NCBI GenBank assembly: GCA_963849305.1
Contig: CAWKGV010000012.1
Coordinates: 124,001 to 188,000 of the forward strand
DNA: 64,000 bases
DNA from: CAWKGV01 sp963849305
GTDB taxonomy: Bacteria; Pseudomonadota; Alphaproteobacteria; Acetobacterales; Acetobacteraceae
Direction: 5' to 3'
This document shows, piece by piece, positions 59,142-64,000 of the stretch (its first letter is position 1; every line of letters starts with the position of its first letter). A program made the translations under genes and the position numbers. The notes beneath the pieces are model-generated. The model was not told the origin of the DNA. It saw nothing but the letters and a program-made list of their open reading frames with translations, and ran no database searches.

Positions 59142-61292
59142 ATGACGGATGTGGGTAGGAACCATCCTTTGCCGGCATCCAACCACAAAGCCGTCGATCG
59201 AACGGGGGCCAAGCGTCCGACTTTGCTGCGCCGACCCGAGGCGGACCTTTCGCGGCTGCCGATCGGGCTCGATCTGCGCGCCATTGATATCCTCGAGGGA
59301 ATCCGGGCCGCGCTGTCGGTTGCGGCACTCGTCGCGCTGAATGAATGGCTGCGATGGCCGCCGATGATGACGGCGGCGCTGGCGGCTTGGCTCGCCTGCC
59401 TGTGTGACCAGGGCGGCCCCATCCGCCGGCGGCTTCCGGCCGTTCTGAGCTTCACCGTCGTCGGTGCGCTCATGACTGCGGGTGTCGGCCTGGCCCGCGG
59501 CGGCGGACTTGCGGCGGCGGTCCCACTGGCCAGTTTCGGCCTGTTTTGCCTGTGCTTCGTTCGGGTGTACGGGCAGTCGGCCCTGGTGGTCGGCAATTTG
59601 CTGGGCGTGGTGCTGGTGCTGGTCCTCGACAAACCACTGCCGGACCTGCGCAGCGCAGCCGTTCAGGCGGGCGCCTTCGCCGGTGGCGGTTTGTGGGCAA
59701 CGCTGCTGACGATGGTGGTCTGGCGGATGCACCCCTATCTGCCGGTGCGTCGGTCAGTCGCCGAGGTCTATCGGCAGCTGTCGCTGCTCGTGGCGGGAAT
59801 GCGCGATCTGGCGCGCCTCGGCCGATCGCCCGAAACGGCCTGGGAGGAGCATGCGCGCGCGCATCGCCGCAGTGTGCGCGAAACCATCGAGCAAGCTCGA
59901 ACAATCGTCCTCGACACGCTGCGGGTACGCGGTGCGGTAAGCCCCCGTGCGTCGCAGAGCCTGATCCGGCTGGAAGCCGCCGACCAGCTCTTTGGTGTCC
60001 TGATCGCCCTGAGCGACGTGCTCGAATACACCCGCGATCCGAAGGAGCGGGAAATCGTCGAGCGGCTGTTGCGCCGACTGCGTCCGCTGCTCCTGATCCT
60101 GGGCCGTGCCATCGTCTCGGAGAGCACGAAATCAAACCGGGGAATCACCCGTGCGATCGCCGCCTTGGCCCAGGAGGCCGCCGCGTTGCCGGCGGGGCAG
60201 CCGTCGCGGCTGATCGTCGAGGCGATCGTCGCGCGGCTGCGTATCGCGGCGACGCTCGCGGTTCCCGCCAACTTCGACCCTGGCGTCACACCGACCGGGG
60301 AGCCGTTGCCGCTCTGGCAACGGATCCGGCGCCCGCTGCTCGCCAACCTGAAATGGGAGTCGCTCGCGCTGCGTCATGCCCTGCGTGCCGCGATCGTGGC
60401 GGCGCCGGCCATTGCCATCACGGTGATCTGGTACGGGCCGTATGAACACTGGCTGACCATCACCATGGTGCTGACCATGCAGCCCTATTTCGCCGTGACC
60501 TTCACCCGCGCGTTGGAGCGGATCGGGGGCACCGTGCTCGGGGGCGGCATCGCGGCGCTGCTCGGAGTGGTCTGCAGCACGCCGGTGGCGACCGCGATCG
60601 CGCTGTTCCCACTCGCGGCCATTGCCCTCGCGGTCCGGCAGGTCAGCTTCGGGATGTTCATGATGGCGGTGACGCCGATCGTTGTCCTCCTGTCGGAGAT
60701 CGGGCGGCCAGGGTCGAGCGAATGGATGCTGGCCGGCATGCGTGCGCTCTACACGGTGATCGGCGGCCTGCTGGCGCTGGCCGGTTGCTTCATTCTTTGG
60801 CCGAGCTGGGAACCCGATCGGCTGATGAACGAGATTCGCACCGCGATCGACGCGCATGGACGCTATGCGGAGGCGGAACTCTCCCATGCGCTGGGCGAGG
60901 CGATGCCCGGCTCGGTGGATCTAGCTCGCCGGGCAGCCGGCGTCGCCAGCAACAACCTGGAGGCGTCGCTGTCGCGGGCGCTGCTGGAGCCGCAGCATGT
61001 ATCGCGCGATCGGCTGGAGGCAGCCCTGGTGATCGACGCGGCGTTGAGGCGCATGGCCGGCCGGCTCTCGACTATGCAGCTAAGCCCGACGCTACGAGCG
61101 GAACTTCCTGACGCGGTATGGAGGAGCTGGCGCGGCTGGATCGCGCAGGCCATGCGGGCGCTGCCGTCTGGCAGAGCCGAGCTACCGCCTCGGCTGCAGC
61201 TCGACGCAGCCGAGGCGGCAACCGACGCTTTGTTGCGCGTTGCCCGACAAATCGAACTTATCGCTGGCGCGATGCAACGGATCGCAAGCTGA
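59142..61292 (+). CDS. FUSC-family membrane exporter (aromatic acid / fusaric acid resistance type)
   Basis: A 716-residue protein from the ATG at 59142. An N-terminal set of about five spans (IRAALSVAALVALNEWLRWPPMMTAALAAWLACLCDQGGPIRRRLPAVLSF, then FVRVYGQSALVVGNLLGVVLVL) is followed by a long helical region. A second set of spans begins LRHALRAAIVAAPAIAITVIWYGPYEHWLTITMVLTMQPYFAVTF, the classic FUSC_2 repeat with MQPYFAVTFTRALERIGGTVLGG. This two-half architecture is that of AaeB/YccS/FUSC exporters of hydroxylated aromatic acids. The usual partner HlyD-type and DUF1656 genes are absent here. The start is moderately certain. Confidence 0.9.
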   Translation: MTDVGRNHPLPASNHKAVDRTGAKRPTLLRRPEADLSRLPIGLDLRAIDILEGIRAALSVAALVALNEWLRWPPMMTAALAAWLACLCDQGGPIRRRLPAVLSFTVVGALMTAGVGLARGGGLAAAVPLASFGLFCLCFVRVYGQSALVVGNLLGVVLVLVLDKPLPDLRSAAVQAGAFAGGGLWATLLTMVVWRMHPYLPVRRSVAEVYRQLSLLVAGMRDLARLGRSPETAWEEHARAHRRSVRETIEQARTIVLDTLRVRGAVSPRASQSLIRLEAADQLFGVLIALSDVLEYTRDPKEREIVERLLRRLRPLLLILGRAIVSESTKSNRGITRAIAALAQEAAALPAGQPSRLIVEAIVARLRIAATLAVPANFDPGVTPTGEPLPLWQRIRRPLLANLKWESLALRHALRAAIVAAPAIAITVIWYGPYEHWLTITMVLTMQPYFAVTFTRALERIGGTVLGGGIAALLGVVCSTPVATAIALFPLAAIALAVRQVSFGMFMMAVTPIVVLLSEIGRPGSSEWMLAGMRALYTVIGGLLALAGCFILWPSWEPDRLMNEIRTAIDAHGRYAEAELSHALGEAMPGSVDLARRAAGVASNNLEASLSRALLEPQHVSRDRLEAALVIDAALRRMAGRLSTMQLSPTLRAELPDAVWRSWRGWIAQAMRALPSGRAELPPRLQLDAAEAATDALLRVARQIELIAGAMQRIAS

Positions 61293-62001
61293 CCGACCCC
61301 GCGAGGGTGCGATGGAGGATGATCCGGACGTGCGCGTCTCGGCTGGCGAGAGGATCACCGCCGACCGATTTTATAGGCAAGGCAGTTGCTCGGCCCTATA
61401 TAGCCGTTGTTCTTACACAGCGCTGGTTTCATGCCTCCACGACGATTTCGCGCGATGCTTTTCGCAACAACGGTTCTCGGCCTTCTCCACGAGACTTGGT
61501 CGCTCGCGTCGACTCTGCCCGGCTGGCGGAGATACGAGGCATTGGCCTACCTGCCGGACGCTCACAACGAGGTGCCCGCAGTTCCCACCTTCCACCCGAT
61601 AACCATGGAGGATAGCGGAGCGGCCATCCGCGCCGGGGTCGGCGGTACGATCATGACTGGCCGGCAGGAACAGCCATGGCATCCGCGCGGCCGCATCTGG
61701 CGTATTCGGCTGAGCCGTTTTATGGAAAATCAGTCCGCCGCGCTGGCTTTGCCTTTTGCTTCGGCTCCTTCGGCTAATCGGTCGAACTGTGCGGCAAGGG
61801 TTAACAAATTTGTCGCGCATGAGGGAAGCGTGTTGCTGGTCAGCTATAAATTCAATGTGGTTTAACCAAACCGGCGGTGCCGCTTCTACATCTTGTGTCG
61901 AATCTCTCGAAAGAGGGCCGCGAAGTCAAAGCCGGCGAAGGCGTTTTATGGAAACTGGCGCTCCGCTTTAACGGATCACAATCTTGCAGAAGCACTGATC
62001 A
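61293..62001. other. Gap without a supported gene, with a 13-base direct repeat
   Basis: After the exporter gene about 700 bases hold no reliable gene. A 152-codon frame (61407-61865) lacks a recognisable family and codon pattern. CGTTTTATGGAAA occurs twice in direct orientation (61717-61729 and 61942-61954). GC falls toward the right, where the recombinase patch begins. The repeats could be an old insertion scar, but this is weak. Confidence 0.35.
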
Positions 62002-62529
62002 CTAGGACAACAACGGAGCTAGCTTTTCCGAAAGCCTGAAAAGAGCGATCGGACCGCCGAAATCCAGGCGCTTCAAGTGCTTTCCGTTTATCCCGGCAGT
62101 GCTGAAGGTCATTATCCCTTCAATGGAAAACTCGCGGTCTTGAAGCGTTTTGTCGTCGATCTTCCATACTGGTTCCAGGATATCGTGAGCGACGGTATTG
62201 CGTATAAGCCACACGACAATGCAGGAGTTGCGGATGAACTCATTGTCATGGCGGCAGCGCACCTTCCAGGGACCGAACGTCTTCTCCAGTGCAGCATTTA
62301 ATTCCATCGCCAGCAGGCGATAGGCCAGCCGTTCAAGAATGGTGCCGCAAAGCTCGAAAGCGTCATCCGGCATTTCGAAATCTTCAGCAGTCAGCGTGAA
62401 CTTTCCAAAGCTCCAGACAGCCGGCATTGGAGGCAACTGGACCTGCAATCCGAAGCTGATAGGCCCGCCGACCCGATGCGCAAGACGGAAGAAGTCCTGC
62501 GCGAACGCGATCCGTTCGGCACTCGTCAT
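62002..62529 (-). CDS. Hypothetical protein next to a serine recombinase
   Basis: A 175-residue protein I do not recognise. It begins MTSAERIAFAQDFFRLAHRVGG and has a central helix-rich part (DDAFELCGTILERLAYRLLAMELNAALEKTFGPWKVR) and a sequence RCRHDNEFIRNSCIVVWLIRNTVAHDILEPVWKI. The C-terminus is beta-like. There is no signal or membrane segment. It starts 9 bases after the stop of the recombinase gene on the same strand, so it is probably cotranscribed and travels with it. GC is lower than in the chromosome. Confidence 0.6.
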   Translation of the reverse strand: MTSAERIAFAQDFFRLAHRVGGPISFGLQVQLPPMPAVWSFGKFTLTAEDFEMPDDAFELCGTILERLAYRLLAMELNAALEKTFGPWKVRCRHDNEFIRNSCIVVWLIRNTVAHDILEPVWKIDDKTLQDREFSIEGIMTFSTAGINGKHLKRLDFGGPIALFRLSEKLAPLLS

Positions 62530-62538
62530 AGGGTGGAC

Positions 62539-63105
62539 CTAAGCGAGCCGCGAAATTGTCGCCACGCCCACGTTGTAGCTCTTGGCGAGTTCCTTCAACG
62601 TCGCGCCCTCGGCTCGCCGCCGCCGTGCTTCCTTCCGCTGCTGCGGGGTGAGCTTCGGCGGTCGGCCCATATGCTGCCCGCGCGCCTTGGCTCGCTCCCG
62701 GCCTTCCGCCGTGCGGGTGCGGATTAGATCGCGCTCCACGTCCGCCAGCCCGCCGAGGACGGAAATCATCAGCCGCCCGGTGCTGGTGGATGTGTCCGCC
62801 CACGGCTCCGCCAATGACCTGAATTGTGCCTTGGCGTCCACAATCTGCTTGACGATGGCAAACAGGTCGAACGTCGAACGCGCCAGCCGGTCGATGCGCG
62901 TCACCGTCACCACATCGCCGGGGCCAATGGCCCGAAGGAGCCGCAGCAATTCGCGCCGGTCGGCCCGTGCGCCCGTCACCTTCTCGCAGTAAATCTGGGT
63001 GCATCCCGCCGCGCGTAGCTGGTCAAGCTGCGCGCCAAGCGTCTGCCCATAGGTGCTGACGCGGGCATAGCCGAGGCGGCGGTTTTGCAGGTTCTTTTCG
63101 GGCAT
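62539..63105 (-). CDS. Serine recombinase / resolvase
   Basis: A 188-residue site-specific recombinase. The catalytic domain starts RLGYARVSTYGQTLGAQLDQL with nucleophile Ser 17. The motif DVVTVTRIDRLARSTFDLF (Arg residues of the active site) is followed by WADTSTSTGRLMISVLGGLADVERDLIRTRTAEGR. The C-terminus is a helix-turn-helix (KLTPQQRKEARRRRAEGATLKELAKSYNVGVATISRLA). It has the size of Tn3-type resolvases and Hin/Gin-like invertases. It would act on a short crossover site, which I cannot identify. It is the core of the right-hand mobile patch. Confidence 0.93.
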   Translation of the reverse strand: MPEKNLQNRRLGYARVSTYGQTLGAQLDQLRAAGCTQIYCEKVTGARADRRELLRLLRAIGPGDVVTVTRIDRLARSTFDLFAIVKQIVDAKAQFRSLAEPWADTSTSTGRLMISVLGGLADVERDLIRTRTAEGRERAKARGQHMGRPPKLTPQQRKEARRRRAEGATLKELAKSYNVGVATISRLA

Positions 63106-63218
63106 ATCTTACGGGCTTTGTAACCCATTGACGGCATTGAGTCAACGGAAATGCCCGAAAGTCTCGCAAGCGCAATCGCCCTCATCCGGACATCTTTATA
63201 TCTTTACTTTTGGACCTT

Positions 63219-63542
63219 CTACGCAATCGGCACATGTACAACGTGGACGCGGATGTGATTAGCAGTAAAATTTACAGCAAAGTTGTTGTTGTTTCTTAAT
63301 GTCAATATCAGCATAGTTTGACGAGGCGTCCCGTCAAAGAGGGCAATTTCCCTCTGTTCTTCTATCAAAGGAATCAGGTTAGCAATCTTTGGGTCTGGTG
63401 CTATCGAGACGTCAAAATATTCACTCTCCTCCGCACCGGATCCCCACCAGAAAGTAAATTGATGGCTCGGTTGTTGGCTCGTCGTAGCAGGAATTGTATA
63501 ACCACCCGCTTTATACTCGACGACAACCGTGTCATTAGCCAT
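63219..63542 (-). CDS. Hypothetical protein in the mobile patch
   Basis: A 107-residue protein I do not recognise. MANDTVVVEYKAGGYTIPATTSQQPSHQFTFWWGSGAEESEYFDVSIAPD has a beta-strand pattern and aromatic-rich turns. It ends with TLRNNNNFAVNFTANHIRVHVVHVPIA, again strand-like. There is no signal peptide; it could be a small beta-sandwich. Base composition is AT-rich, unlike the chromosome, so it was probably acquired. It stands about 110 bases from the recombinase on the same strand. Confidence 0.55.
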   Translation of the reverse strand: MANDTVVVEYKAGGYTIPATTSQQPSHQFTFWWGSGAEESEYFDVSIAPDPKIANLIPLIEEQREIALFDGTPRQTMLILTLRNNNNFAVNFTANHIRVHVVHVPIA

Positions 63543-63736
63543 GACGATTCTCCTCTAACCACGACTACCCACTTTAGCCCGCATTTCTCAAACTGGATAG
63601 CTGCCACGCCGGGGACCGTCGCCAGCGCGATGGCGGTCTTCATAGCCGGTCCGCGCCGCTGCGTTAATCTTGCAGACCGTGTGAAAACTGAATGGCAACG
63701 GATTCCAACTCGGGGGTGCGGAGGGTAGAATTCTGC

Positions 63737-63832
63737 ATGACGCACCTCGTCGGCCAAGACCGCTCTCAAACTATGCTTCTGCCGGAATCGCTGGACGACT
63801 TGCCGCTCTGGCTCGCCATGCTCGCGCCTTAA
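63737..63832 (+). mobile_element. IS1182/IS5-like transposase stub (N-terminal remnant)
   Basis: Thirty-one codons from an ATG read MTHLVGQDRSQTMLLPESLDD, close to the start of many IS1182-type transposases (LVGQnRgQ..LFPesLdD), and then stop. No catalytic part or terminal repeat is seen nearby. The segment up to about 63900 holds nothing else I can identify. Confidence 0.45.
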
Positions 63833-63929
63833 TTAACATCTTGTAAGCTTAGTGGCCTGCACAGAAGGCGGCGCGAGCCGCATAAGGCCATTATGGCAAG
63901 TGCCGCCAGCCGAATGCGCGTTCCAGTAT

Positions 63930-64000
63930 TCAGTAAACCTCGGCGTAGCGGGCGCACAGTTCTGCGGCGTCCAGCCCGGCGACGCGCTCCGCCTCCACCC
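63930..64000 (-). CDS. Partial gene, C-terminus (unknown)
   Basis: On the minus strand a frame enters from the right edge and ends VEAERVAGLDAAELCARYAEVY at a TGA (63930-63932). GC is high again, like the main chromosome. About 23 codons are visible, too few to name the product. Confidence 0.4.
   Translation of the reverse strand, partial: VEAERVAGLDAAELCARYAEVY

Noticed and set aside
61407..61865. A 152-codon frame after the exporter gene
   Set aside because: No family resemblance, no signal or good ribosome site, and irregular composition. Kept as unassigned sequence.
63401..63769. A minus-strand frame covering the end of the 107-residue gene
   Set aside because: It overlaps a more plausible gene and encodes no recognisable domain.
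1..64000. CRISPR array, prophage or secretion-system cluster
   Set aside because: No regularly spaced repeats, cas genes, phage structural genes or secretion components were seen.

Overview
The window is a high-GC chromosomal segment of an alphaproteobacterium. I infer Rhodospirillales, most likely Acetobacteraceae. The basis is the pervasive GC-rich third codon positions, alphaproteobacterial-type lepA, ornithine decarboxylase and tRNA-Ser, a PEP-CTERM surface protein, and a heavy load of IS66, IS21, IS1380, IS481 and IS5-type elements. This is an inference from protein style, not a database result.

Layout. (1) Positions 1-3694: the end of a sugar-type ABC importer (binding protein C-terminus, two-domain ATPase, two permeases; the second permease is frameshifted). 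(2) Positions 3695-14130: an insertion-sequence graveyard. It holds fragments of an IS5-like transposase, an AMP-forming CoA ligase and an IS481-like element, then a complete IS66 element with an 8-bp target duplication. A lower-GC cassette follows: a small protein, a secreted caspase-like protease and a secreted ClpP-like protein. The last of these is split by an IS1380 element that itself carries an intact IS21 element. Both nested insertions can be delimited to the base and the split gene can be rejoined in frame. (3) Positions 14141-16156: a decayed prmA and a conserved hypothetical gene. (4) Positions 16192-27372: catabolism. It encodes a two-subunit CoA-transferase, an enolase-superfamily dehydratase, histidine degradation (hutH, hutU), acyl-CoA dehydrogenase, an ADP-forming acyl-CoA synthetase (frameshifted), an SDR and a zinc alcohol dehydrogenase. 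(5) Positions 27485-35954: oxidoreductases and hydrolases (FAD oxidase, amidohydrolase, M20-type hydrolase, 2-hydroxyacid dehydrogenase), a flippase-like membrane protein, and a P450 operon with a deleted partner gene. (6) Positions 36112-39636: an MFS transporter, an SDR and a histidinol-dehydrogenase-like enzyme, which look like one polyol or sulfonate degradation module. (7) Positions 39759-44044: PEP-CTERM protein with a sigma-54-type promoter, a two-domain glycosyltransferase, a PAS protein and a lipoprotein. (8) Positions 44098-54345: family III CoA-transferase, a VapBC-type toxin-antitoxin pair, ornithine decarboxylase, YihY membrane protein, beta-propeller protein, SDR plus MaoC pair, YetF protein, flavin monooxygenase and sugar-nucleotide epimerase. 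(9) Positions 54459-61292: housekeeping and envelope genes (ArnT-like glycosyltransferase, tRNA-Ser, lepA, carbonic anhydrase, FUSC exporter). (10) Positions 61293-64000: a second, lower-GC mobile patch with a serine recombinase, two unknown small proteins and transposase debris.

Two features of the window as a whole stand out. First, several genes are broken by a single-base indel (second permease, acyl-CoA synthetase, P450, a hypothetical gene, prmA several times). This means either active gene decay or residual assembly error. Second, there are several short gene relics that keep only one or both ends of a gene (flavin monooxygenase, SDR, MFS transporter, recombinase), so deletion has been common here.
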